DNA of 64,000 nucleotides from Acidobacteriota bacterium (GTDB lineage Bacteria > Acidobacteriota > Terriglobia > Terriglobales > Acidobacteriaceae). Below the pieces are notes generated by a model. The model did not search any database. It was not told the origin of the DNA and worked only from the letters and a program-made list of their open reading frames with translations. A program made the translations under genes and the position numbers. The stretch lies in NCBI GenBank assembly GCA_013289685.1, contig JABCZL010000002.1, positions 483,202 to 547,201 of the forward strand, read 5' to 3'. Positions 1 through 7,224 of the stretch are shown in pieces. Each line of letters begins with the position of its first letter. Positions within the stretch are counted from its first letter, which is position 1.

Positions 1-1
1 T

Positions 2-436
2 TTCCGGTATTACAAATTCGCTTTACCCGAAGGATCGGTGAACGTGGCCGTTGTCGGCCAATTCACCGCGGCCGCCGACAACCAGAGCACGGGCAACCGT
101 AAGAGCCAGCCCAGCGACAAGAACAGTGACAAGAACAACAAAGCCAGCGACACCGACACTGGCATCGAATCCCTCGTCCTCACCGAACCTGCCTTTACCG
201 TCTGGCAGAACGGATATGCGACCAGTTCTATCTACGACAGCGGAAACGTCGCTGAGGGCGCGGTGCAGGCCGACATTCCGGCGGGCGCGGGAATTTACTA
301 TCTCATCTTCAGCAACAAGTCTTCGCCCAAAACGTCCAAGGCCGTTCATGCCACGGTCGTGCTGCGCTACAAAAGCTGGCTGCCCAACTGGGTTCGCCGC
401 ATGAAAGGACGATTCCTAGACTGGGTTGGACTGTGA
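2..436 (+). CDS. Hypothetical protein, 3' end only
   Basis: The reading frame is open from the left edge (frame starts at base 2) to a TGA at 434-436, so only the last 144 residues are seen. The middle is a low-complexity Ser/Lys/Asp/Asn linker (about residues 25-55 of the fragment). It is followed by a beta-rich segment with alternating hydrophobic residues, and the tail is basic and aromatic (WLPNWVRRMKGRFLDWVGL). I do not recognise the family. A linker plus beta-sandwich-like module fits an exported or surface protein, but that is inference. The gene converges on ftsK, and the two stops are separated by a strong inverted repeat. Confidence 0.55.
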   Translation, partial: FRYYKFALPEGSVNVAVVGQFTAAADNQSTGNRKSQPSDKNSDKNNKASDTDTGIESLVLTEPAFTVWQNGYATSSIYDSGNVAEGAVQADIPAGAGIYYLIFSNKSSPKTSKAVHATVVLRYKSWLPNWVRRMKGRFLDWVGL

Positions 437-441
437 GGAAC

Positions 442-524
442 TACCTGCGTAGAGACGTGGCTTGCTACGTCTTTCTTGCCTGCGCCGAGACGTAGCAAGC
501 TACGTCTCTACGAACTGGCAGGTA
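442..524. terminator. Long inverted repeat, probable bidirectional terminator (GTAGAGACGT palindrome family)
   Basis: Two 23-base arms (449-471 and 489-511) are complementary except for one position. Outer 7-base arms TACCTGC (442-448) and GCAGGTA (518-524) extend the structure. The core GTAGAGACGT...ACGTCTCTAC recurs in another form at 14480-14504. It sits between two convergent stop codons (434-436 and 526-528), so a transcription-terminating or RNA-stabilising role is likely. There is no T-tract, so the mechanism is uncertain. Confidence 0.55.
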
Positions 525-525
525 T

Positions 526-2928
526 CTATCGCGTGGTCTCTTCGATTTCCGAGATCCAGTCAGGCCGCTTCAGCACTTCGCGCGGCTTGGGACCGTCGGC
601 CGCGCCGACAATGCCGTCCTGCTCCATCAGATCGATCAGATGCGCCGCGCGGCCGTAGCCAATGCGCAAACGCCGCTGCAGCAGGGAAGTGGAGGCCTTG
701 CCGAACTCCACCACCAGCTTCACGGCATCGGCAAACATGGGATCGTCTTCGGACTCGCCGTCCGTGCCAGCCTCTCCGTCACTGCCTTCCGCTCCGGCCT
801 CGCGCTCGCCTTTCGGTGGTTCGAGGAACTGTTGCTGATATTCGGCCAGGCCCTGCGCTTTCCAGAACTCTACCACCGCGGCGATTTCTTTTTCCGTCAC
901 GAACGGAGCGTGCAGTCGATGCACCCGCGCCGAGCCCGACGGCAGATACAACATGTCGCCCTTGCCGAGGAGAGCCTCCGCGCCATTGGCGTCGAGAATG
1001 GTGCGCGAATCGACTTTCGTGGCCACGCGGAATGAAACGCGCGCCGGGAAGTTCGCCTTGATCAATCCGGTAATCACGTCCACGCTGGGCCGTTGAGTTG
1101 CTAGAACAAGATGAATGCCGACGGCGCGCGCCATCTGCGCAAGGCGCGTGATCGATTCTTCCACGTTGCTGGAATCGAGCATCATCAGGTCGGCCAATTC
1201 GTCGATGATGATGACGATGTAGGGAATGGGCTTCTCATCCGACTCTTCGTCGAACAAACTGAGCGTGCCATTCTGATCGAACAATTTGTTGTACTGGTCG
1301 ATGTTGCGGACGCCCTTGGCCGCGAGCAGCTTCAGGCGGCGCTCCATTTCGCGCACCGCGTTGCGCAGCGCGTTGGCCGCGAGTTTCGGCTCGGTGATGA
1401 TGGGCGTGTAAAGATGCGGAACGCCTTCGTAGTTCCCCAACTCCAGACGCTTGGGGTCGACGAGAATCAGGCGGACCTGATCGGGCGTGGCCTTGTACAG
1501 GATCGACATGATCATGGCGTTGATGGCCACGCTCTTTCCTGCGCCAGTGGATCCGGCAATTAACAAGTGCGGCATGCCAGCGAGATCTGCGGTGACGATG
1601 CGGCCGTTGATGTCTTTGCCCATGGCGATCGTCATCTTCGACTTCGATCCCATGAATTCCTGCGACTCGATGTTCTCGCGCAGCCAGATGATTTCGCGCT
1701 GCCGGTTCGGTACCTGAATGCCGACCGTGCTTTTGCCCGCCATGCGCTCGATCAGAATGCTCTCGGCTTTCAGCGCGAGGCAAAGATCGTCGCACAGATT
1801 GGTGATGCGGCTGTACTTGATGCCGGCTTCCGGCTTGAACTCGAACGTGGTGACGACGGGGCCGGGATTGATCTGCGTAATCTGCCCGTGAATCTCAAAC
1901 TCGGCGTATTTTTCGGTCAGAACTTGCGCGAGAAGCTTGAGTTCATCAGCGTCGACCGCCTGCTGTTCGTCGGGACGCTGCAGCAGGCTGCTCGACGGCA
2001 ACTTGTAGCCGCCAGCGATGCGGGGCATCGTGGTCTTGGCCTTGTTGCCGCTGTCGCCACGCTCGGTGACCTCAGGATCCGCGTCCGCTTCGAGTGAAGC
2101 ATCCATTGCCAGAGGGTCCGCCAGAATTCCACCGGTTGCGGGCGCGAGTTTGGGCGGTTCCTGTTCCGCCATCATGCGCTCGATCCCGGTGCGGCGCGGC
2201 TCCGCAGACGCTGCGGAAGCCTGCGTCACTGGCCGCGACGGAATCAACTGCGTCTTCACGATGGGCTTCGAGATCCGCCGCTGATCCAGTTCTTTTTGTT
2301 GACGTTTTTTGGCGCGCTCTCCCTGCCAATCTTTGTAGCGATTCCACAGCGCGGTGACGAAGGCGAACCTCGTCGGAGCCCAGAGTCGAATGGCCGAGAA
2401 CGAGAATGCCGTCGAGAGATACAACGCTACGGCGAGCACGGTGGCGCAGACAATATAGGCGCCGACAAGATTCAGGTAGTGAATCATGAAGTCGCCGACG
2501 ACGCGCCCCAGCAGGCCTTCGATGGGGATCACGCTCATCCAGCGCAAGTGTCCGGGCAGTAGCGCGAGCATGGCAGGGACGAACATCACCAGCCAGATTC
2601 CGCCCAGGCTTTTCGCCAGCGGGGACTGCACTTTCATCGAGCGGAACCAGCGCACGCCCAGCATCGTCGGGAAGATCACGAGCAGGAATGCGCCGATGCC
2701 GAAAAACTGCAGCAGCATGTCGGCGGTGAACGCGCCGACCACGCCGATCCAGTTGCGCGCGGCATGCGAACCGGTTAGCACCGAGGCGCTGTTCCACGAA
2801 GGGTCGAGCGGAGAGTAGGAAACGAGTGCGAGGAACAGGAGGAGCGCGGAGACGCACATCAGGAATCCGATCAGCTCATTGAGCCGCCGGTTCCCGGTGG
2901 GAACAAAAATGCCTGCCAGATAATCCAT
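526..2928 (-). CDS. ftsK: DNA translocase FtsK
   Basis: Septal DNA pump that clears and aligns chromosome termini during division. The N-terminus has four hydrophobic membrane segments within about residues 15-185. A Pro/Ala/Glu linker (about 215-320) leads to the alpha/beta RecA-like motor with Walker A GSTGAGKS near residue 470 and Walker B IVIIIDELADL near 585, counted from the upstream GTG. A C-terminal winged-helix gamma domain (about 745-810) carries the RxGY...A helix that reads KOPS in known FtsKs. Total is about 800 residues, normal for a short-linker FtsK. A GTG at 2967 would add 13 residues, but it has no good ribosome site. The ATG at 2928 places the first membrane helix as in relatives. 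The gene stands alone. Confidence 0.93.
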   Translation of the reverse strand: MDYLAGIFVPTGNRRLNELIGFLMCVSALLLFLALVSYSPLDPSWNSASVLTGSHAARNWIGVVGAFTADMLLQFFGIGAFLLVIFPTMLGVRWFRSMKVQSPLAKSLGGIWLVMFVPAMLALLPGHLRWMSVIPIEGLLGRVVGDFMIHYLNLVGAYIVCATVLAVALYLSTAFSFSAIRLWAPTRFAFVTALWNRYKDWQGERAKKRQQKELDQRRISKPIVKTQLIPSRPVTQASAASAEPRRTGIERMMAEQEPPKLAPATGGILADPLAMDASLEADADPEVTERGDSGNKAKTTMPRIAGGYKLPSSSLLQRPDEQQAVDADELKLLAQVLTEKYAEFEIHGQITQINPGPVVTTFEFKPEAGIKYSRITNLCDDLCLALKAESILIERMAGKSTVGIQVPNRQREIIWLRENIESQEFMGSKSKMTIAMGKDINGRIVTADLAGMPHLLIAGSTGAGKSVAINAMIMSILYKATPDQVRLILVDPKRLELGNYEGVPHLYTPIITEPKLAANALRNAVREMERRLKLLAAKGVRNIDQYNKLFDQNGTLSLFDEESDEKPIPYIVIIIDELADLMMLDSSNVEESITRLAQMARAVGIHLVLATQRPSVDVITGLIKANFPARVSFRVATKVDSRTILDANGAEALLGKGDMLYLPSGSARVHRLHAPFVTEKEIAAVVEFWKAQGLAEYQQQFLEPPKGEREAGAEGSDGEAGTDGESEDDPMFADAVKLVVEFGKASTSLLQRRLRIGYGRAAHLIDLMEQDGIVGAADGPKPREVLKRPDWISEIEETTR

Positions 2929-3134
2929 GTGGGCTGATTCACACACTGAAGACACTACAGTCGACACTCTTCAGCGCCGCAATCGGCCAGAGCCCTTACA
3001 TTATGCCAAGAAGCCGACGATCCGACAATGCTGGAAAACGGAGGTAGTATTCAAGTAGAGACATTACTTGCAACGTACTCAATCTAAGTGCCTTGACAGG
3101 GGCAAGACGTTGCCAGCGACGTCCCTTCGCTTAC

Positions 3135-4007
3135 TTACTGAAGGTGCATCGCGAGTGCGAGCGCAATCACCACGACGCCAGCAACGATTCGGTAGATGAT
3201 GAAGAGCCGCAAACTATTCGATTGCAGATAACGGATCAGCCAGGCAATGGCTGCGTAGCCGACCAGCGCGGAAACGATGATGCCGACGAGAACGGGCGCA
3301 TGCATCCCGGCGGGTAGGCCTTCTTTTTGAAGTTCGTGAGCCTTCAGGACCGCGGCGCCGGCGATCAGCGGGGTTGACAGCAGGAAGCTAAAACGTACGG
3401 CCGCTTCGCGTGTGAGCCCACAAAAGAGGCCAGCGGTGATGGTTGATCCCGATCGTGAAACTCCGGGGATCAGGGCAAATGCCTGGGCAGTGCCGACGAT
3501 CAGCGAATCGAGGAGGGAAATCCCAGTCAGAGGTTTTTGCAGGCTGCCGACTTTCTCTCCCAGCCACATGAAGAGAGCGACGACGATCAAAGCTCCGGCG
3601 ATGAGAAAAATGTGTTCTCGGAAGTAATCCTCGGCGGAATGCTCCAGCAGTTTGCCCGCTATTGCTCCTGGAATCGTGGCGATCGCCAGAAACCACAGCA
3701 GCATGCGCTCCTCTTTCTGCTCTTCGGCAGTCAGATTCGCATCGGCCGAGCCGGACTCGGAGAAGCGGACGACTTTTCCGCCCAGCGCCGCGCGGATGAT
3801 CTGAAACCAGGTCCGCCGGAAGTAGAAGAGGACGGAGAGTAGAGTCCCGAAGTGCAGGGCAACGTCAAAACTCAATTCGTGCGCCGGGGAAAGCTCATTC
3901 CAGCCGAGCAAGCGCCGCACAATGATGAGATGCCCGGAACTGGAAATGGGGATGAATTCCCCAAGTCCTTGGACGATCGCAAGAACAACCGCTTGATAAA
4001 TTGGCAA
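3135..4007 (-). CDS. uppP: Undecaprenyl-diphosphatase (UppP/BacA)
   Basis: Integral membrane phosphatase that recycles undecaprenyl pyrophosphate to the monophosphate carrier for peptidoglycan and glycan export; it confers bacitracin tolerance in known cases. The 290-residue protein has the two family signatures: the N-terminal GEFIPISSSGHL (residues about 16-27) and the later PGVSRSGSTITAGL motif. Both supply catalytic Glu, Ser, His and Arg residues, and several hydrophobic helices surround them. The start is TTG at 4007, with GGCGGA six bases upstream. There is no ATG or GTG nearby that keeps the essential first motif, so TTG is favoured. A second charged loop (about 70-100) is somewhat longer than usual. 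Confidence 0.93.
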   Translation of the reverse strand: MPIYQAVVLAIVQGLGEFIPISSSGHLIIVRRLLGWNELSPAHELSFDVALHFGTLLSVLFYFRRTWFQIIRAALGGKVVRFSESGSADANLTAEEQKEERMLLWFLAIATIPGAIAGKLLEHSAEDYFREHIFLIAGALIVVALFMWLGEKVGSLQKPLTGISLLDSLIVGTAQAFALIPGVSRSGSTITAGLFCGLTREAAVRFSFLLSTPLIAGAAVLKAHELQKEGLPAGMHAPVLVGIIVSALVGYAAIAWLIRYLQSNSLRLFIIYRIVAGVVVIALALAMHLQ

Positions 4008-4109
4008 GATTAGTCCGCCGTGTTTCCGAGGTTAGTATGGCCTGTTGAATGTAAAACATGAGCCGCCGATCACGCAATGGCCCATTGCTCCTGCATGCGC
4101 AAGAGAATG

Positions 4110-5243
4110 TTAGTCGGTGGCGTTGCCATACGTCGGCACGCTGTGCTCGACATAAAAAATCAGAGTCAGGGCGCGCGACGACCAGTCGCTCTGGGGATAT
4201 TGGCTGACAATTCTTTGCGCCAGTTCCAGAGAACGGTTCTTCGCTTCCTCGGATTTTTTCTGATTGGCCTCGGTTCTGAAAATCTCGATCAGCGCGGAGC
4301 GGCGCCAGGCGGCCTGATACAGCGCTTCTGGCGCTGCGGGAGACTGCTCGTGTTCCTTCGCGTATTTCTCGTACATCTCAGCTTCTTTTTCGGGACACTT
4401 CGAAGCGGCCTGCCAGTCGCCGCAAAGTTTGTTTTCGAGAAGATGGAAGGCGGCGAGGTCGGCCCACTTGGTGCCGGGATATTTTTTCATGACCAGCTTC
4501 ATCCACTGTTCGTCGATTTGCCCGCGCATGTAGGAATCTCGCTCGCGGGCCGAGGGACGGGTCAGCACATCGGAGCGCTCGATCTGCCAGCGGATGTCGG
4601 CGGCGCGGTAGAGTCCCTCGGCGGCCAGCGGCGAAGTCGGAAATAAATCGTAGACGCGATAGTAGAGGCGCATGGCGTCTTGCGCGGCATCGCGGCGGCC
4701 GCGGCGGCGGCTGGCCTCGTCTTCGGAGTCGGCAGCCTCGCCGAAAATAATCTTGTCGCCGTTGGGTGTGGTCAGGTTTACCAGTGCTTTGCTGGGGACC
4801 CATCCGGTAATGGTCTTGCCTTCTGAGCCGGGGTCATCCTCGTCGGCATCTTTCTTCGGTTCCCGGATGATGGCTTCCACGTGAGTCCAGTCGCGGCTGG
4901 TTTCGATGATGACGAGCTCGTGTCCGCGGCCAGCTTCGCCGAGTTTGGCGGTGTCGGCGCTGGGAGAGACGCGGATGGTTTCTTCGTGGACGAGGGTGCC
5001 GCGTTGCGCCTGGGCGTAGGCGAAGGTTGTGGAAAAAAGAAGTGCGAGGGCAAGGGTTGCGAGGAAAACTGTTGTTTGCCGAAGTGGGAAACGGAGGTTC
5101 GATGTCGGTACCCCCCCTCCCCCCCGGTCTATTGGAATCATGGAGTTAGGGGAAAATCGCGAAAAAATCTTAGAGCTGCAATGAGTTGCGGGCAAAATCT
5201 TCTCAATAAAGGACTTACGGTCGCTCTTAGGCGCTGCTGTCAT
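4110..5243 (-). CDS. Exported protein with SH3-like and TPR-like repeats
   Basis: After a variable N-terminus comes a signal-peptide-like stretch (RFPLRQTTVFLATLALALLF) ending in FAYAQA. An SH3-like bacterial domain follows (RVSPSADTAKLGEAGRGHELVII...W), then an acidic linker. Helical repeats resembling the YfiO/TPR class fill the C-terminal half, with repeated AAEGLYRAADI / APEALYQAAW phrases. A role in periplasmic cell-envelope assembly is plausible but not proven. The ATG at 5243 has AAAGGA seven bases upstream. A later ATG at 5141 would put the signal peptide nearer the start but lacks a ribosome site. Oddity: a C7-T-C7 tract (5111-5125) lies inside the N-terminal coding part, so a length change there would shift the frame. 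Confidence 0.7.
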   Translation of the reverse strand: MTAAPKSDRKSFIEKILPATHCSSKIFSRFSPNSMIPIDRGGGGVPTSNLRFPLRQTTVFLATLALALLFSTTFAYAQAQRGTLVHEETIRVSPSADTAKLGEAGRGHELVIIETSRDWTHVEAIIREPKKDADEDDPGSEGKTITGWVPSKALVNLTTPNGDKIIFGEAADSEDEASRRRGRRDAAQDAMRLYYRVYDLFPTSPLAAEGLYRAADIRWQIERSDVLTRPSARERDSYMRGQIDEQWMKLVMKKYPGTKWADLAAFHLLENKLCGDWQAASKCPEKEAEMYEKYAKEHEQSPAAPEALYQAAWRRSALIEIFRTEANQKKSEEAKNRSLELAQRIVSQYPQSDWSSRALTLIFYVEHSVPTYGNATD

Positions 5244-5410
5244 GGGAATCCTTTGGGCGTTCTCAGGATCATCATTCGTTTGGTTGAAGTCAAGGTTAAT
5301 TGAACATCTCTCACCTGTGGATCGAGCGTCGCATGACGACTTCAAGCATCCCTCCGGGATGCAGTCCCCCTCTTGGACGGCCACCCGGCCCTGGAAGCGC
5401 CAGGCTATTT

Positions 5411-6397
5411 TCAGATGTCCCTAGGGGGACTGGAGCGGCGGAGTTCTTCCAACGTCGCGGGCTCGATATTGCCGCCCGAAATGATCGCCACATTGATTCT
5501 TGTTTTCGGCAACTGATCGGCGCGAAAAAGAAATCCGGCGGTCGCGACCGCGCCGCTCGGCTCGGCTATGGTGTCGGGATTGGCCGCGAGCAGTTTCATG
5601 GCCTCGCGGATTTCGTCTTCGGTTACCGTAACAATGCCGTCGACAAAACATTGCATGTGATCGAAGTTGATGGGGCCGACACTTTGGGTGCGCAATCCGT
5701 CGGCGATAGTGCGCGTAACCTGGTCGGCGGGGAACTGGACGATTCTTCCCGCGCGCAAGCTGGCCTGGGCGTCGGCCGCCAGTTCTGGTTCGACGCCGAA
5801 CACGTTCACTGACGGCTTACTCAGCTTGATGGACGCGGCGACGCCACTGATCAGGCCGCCACCACCGACGGGAGACAAGATGGTTTCGACGTCGGGCATA
5901 TCTTCGAGAATCTCGAGTCCCATGGTGCCTTGGCCGGCTATGATTTTTTCGTCGTTGTACGGCGGCACGATGATGTAGCCGTGCTGCGCGGCCAGTTCCT
6001 CTGCCTTCAGTTGGCGTTCGGTGCTGCCGGGGCCTACCAGTACGATGTCCGCGCCCAGGGCGGCAGTTGCCTCGCGCTTGATGGCGGGAGCGTTGTTGGG
6101 CATGACGATGACGGCCTTCACGCCGAGCGCGCGAGCGGCGTAGGCGACGCCTTGGGCATGATTGCCGCTGGAGTAGGAGATAACGCCACGCTTGCGCTCT
6201 TCGTCGGTCAGGGAGGCGATCTTGTTGTAGGCTCCGCGAAGCTTGAAGGCGCCGATGGGTTGCTGGTTTTCGGGCTTGAGGTAGAGGCGGCGGGAGGAGT
6301 CGCCGTGATAAAGTTCGATCAGGGGCGTGCGGACGGTGATGCCTTGGAGTCGGGTGCGGGCTCGGTTGATGTCGGAGAGGGTAACGACCATAAACAT
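5411..6397 (-). CDS. Threonine dehydratase-like PLP enzyme, catabolic length
   Basis: Fold-type II PLP enzyme that deaminates L-threonine (or serine) to 2-oxobutyrate, or alternatively a serine racemase. The schiff-base lysine is K52 in GAFKLRGAYN. The SSGNHAQG phosphate and substrate loop and the glycine-rich GGGGLISG PLP-phosphate loop are intact. At 328 residues it lacks the C-terminal ACT-like regulatory domain of biosynthetic IlvA, so it resembles TdcB-type or racemase members; which of the two cannot be told from sequence alone. The first ATG is preceded by GAAGG. It is the last gene of the minus-strand block before the vapBC pair. Confidence 0.88.
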   Translation of the reverse strand: MFMVVTLSDINRARTRLQGITVRTPLIELYHGDSSRRLYLKPENQQPIGAFKLRGAYNKIASLTDEERKRGVISYSSGNHAQGVAYAARALGVKAVIVMPNNAPAIKREATAALGADIVLVGPGSTERQLKAEELAAQHGYIIVPPYNDEKIIAGQGTMGLEILEDMPDVETILSPVGGGGLISGVAASIKLSKPSVNVFGVEPELAADAQASLRAGRIVQFPADQVTRTIADGLRTQSVGPINFDHMQCFVDGIVTVTEDEIREAMKLLAANPDTIAEPSGAVATAGFLFRADQLPKTRINVAIISGGNIEPATLEELRRSSPPRDI

Positions 6398-6460
6398 GCG
6401 CCTTCAATATACCGATTTTCGATCAAACCGTTCCGTATTGTCTGCTCAAGACCACGCCAG

Positions 6461-6503
6461 GCTGCGCCCGGCGGACCGCCGAGGGCGGCTGTCCCCACAT
6501 AAA
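6461..6503 (-). repeat. Palindromic repeat, GGGGACAGCCGCC family, copy 1
   Basis: On the minus strand this reads TTTATGTGGGGACAGCCGCC, then CTCGGCGGTCCGCCGGGCGC. Close copies lie on the plus strand at 52628-52670 and 53584-53628. The centre folds into a GC-rich hairpin (GACAGCCG/CGGCTGTC type in the other copies). All copies are intergenic. It is a REP-like repeat of unknown function. Confidence 0.6.
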
Positions 6504-6509
6504 CCTGGC

Positions 6510-6547
6510 TTTACATCATGATGCCTTTACTGATAGCATCATGATGT
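6510..6547 (+). promoter_or_regulatory. Putative vapBC promoter with a 12-bp inverted-repeat operator
   Basis: ACATCATGATGC (6513-6524) and GCATCATGATGT (6536-6547) are a perfect inverted repeat with an 11-base spacer; each arm contains the palindrome CATCATGATG. The repeat overlaps a TTTACA -35-like hexamer (6510-6515) and, 18 bases on, TAGCAT (6534-6539). It runs into the GTG start at 6546. This is the expected place for binding by the antitoxin or toxin-antitoxin complex. The predicted transcript would begin at or next to the start codon (leaderless); that part is inference. Confidence 0.6.
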
Positions 6548-6782
6548 GCGAACCACTCTTACTCTCGACGACGATGTGGCCACCTTGCTGAGCAAAGAAG
6601 TCCGCAAGACTGGGGAGCCGTTCAAGCAGGTGGTAAACCGATATTTGCGGTTGGGACTGACGGCTTCGAAGCAGCCCGCGCGGAAGCCGTTCAAGGTGAC
6701 GCCGATCAATCTGGGGCTGCCGCGGGATTTCGACAAAGTCGAAGAATTGCTCGAGTACCTGGAAGGCCCGGAACACCGGTGA
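6546..6782 (+). CDS. VapB-like antitoxin
   Basis: A 78-residue protein beginning MRTTLTLDDDVATLL, the beta-strand and helix opening of ribbon-helix-helix or VapB antitoxins. It would bind DNA at its own operator, and its C-terminal tail (about 50-78, with FDKVEELLEYLEG) would wrap the toxin. The GTG start is forced: the upstream ATG triplets are in other frames and the protein motif begins here. There is no Shine-Dalgarno sequence, and an operator-like inverted repeat covers the start, in line with a leaderless, autoregulated message. It overlaps vapC by four bases (ATGA-type coupling with GTG). Confidence 0.82.
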   Translation: MRTTLTLDDDVATLLSKEVRKTGEPFKQVVNRYLRLGLTASKQPARKPFKVTPINLGLPRDFDKVEELLEYLEGPEHR

Positions 6783-7207
6783 TTGTACTCGACGCCAACC
6801 TGCTCATTTACTCCTATAATCGCGGCTCGGCGCATCACGCAAAGGCCCGCGCGTGGCTGGAAGGGACCTTTTCGGGTATCGAGATGGTGGGGCTTCCCTG
6901 GCAAACCGTGTCCGCGTTTCTGCGGGTTATGACCAACCAACGGCTACCCGGAGAATGCTTTAGCGTGGAACAAGCAGCGGGAATCGTTGATCTTTGGCTG
7001 GCGCTTCCCATTGTGCAGGTGCTCACCCCGGGGGACGAACACTGGCGGCTACTTCGACGGATGGTGGTTGAGGGGCGCGCCCCCGGCCCTTTGGTCAGCG
7101 ATGCCGAGATTGCCACGCTAGCGGTTGAGTACGGCGGCGTGCTGCATACGGCGGATCGAGACTTCGCACGATTTCCGGGGCTGCGGTGGGTGAACCCGCT
7201 GAGCTAG
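6779..7207 (+). CDS. VapC-like PIN-domain ribonuclease toxin
   Basis: A 142-residue PIN domain. The acidic metal ligands are visible: D5 in IVLDANLLIY, an E or D in the middle helix region, D104 in LVSDAEIATLA and D122/D124 in HTADRDFARF. Such toxins cleave tRNA or rRNA when freed from the antitoxin. The start overlaps the antitoxin stop by four bases, the standard toxin-antitoxin arrangement. The motif SDAEIATLAVEYGGVLHTAD is typical of the family. The intact active site suggests a functional module. It lies between divergent housekeeping genes, so it may be a small mobile insertion. Confidence 0.88.
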   Translation: MIVLDANLLIYSYNRGSAHHAKARAWLEGTFSGIEMVGLPWQTVSAFLRVMTNQRLPGECFSVEQAAGIVDLWLALPIVQVLTPGDEHWRLLRRMVVEGRAPGPLVSDAEIATLAVEYGGVLHTADRDFARFPGLRWVNPLS

Positions 7208-7224
7208 CGTTGTCTGGGGCATGC

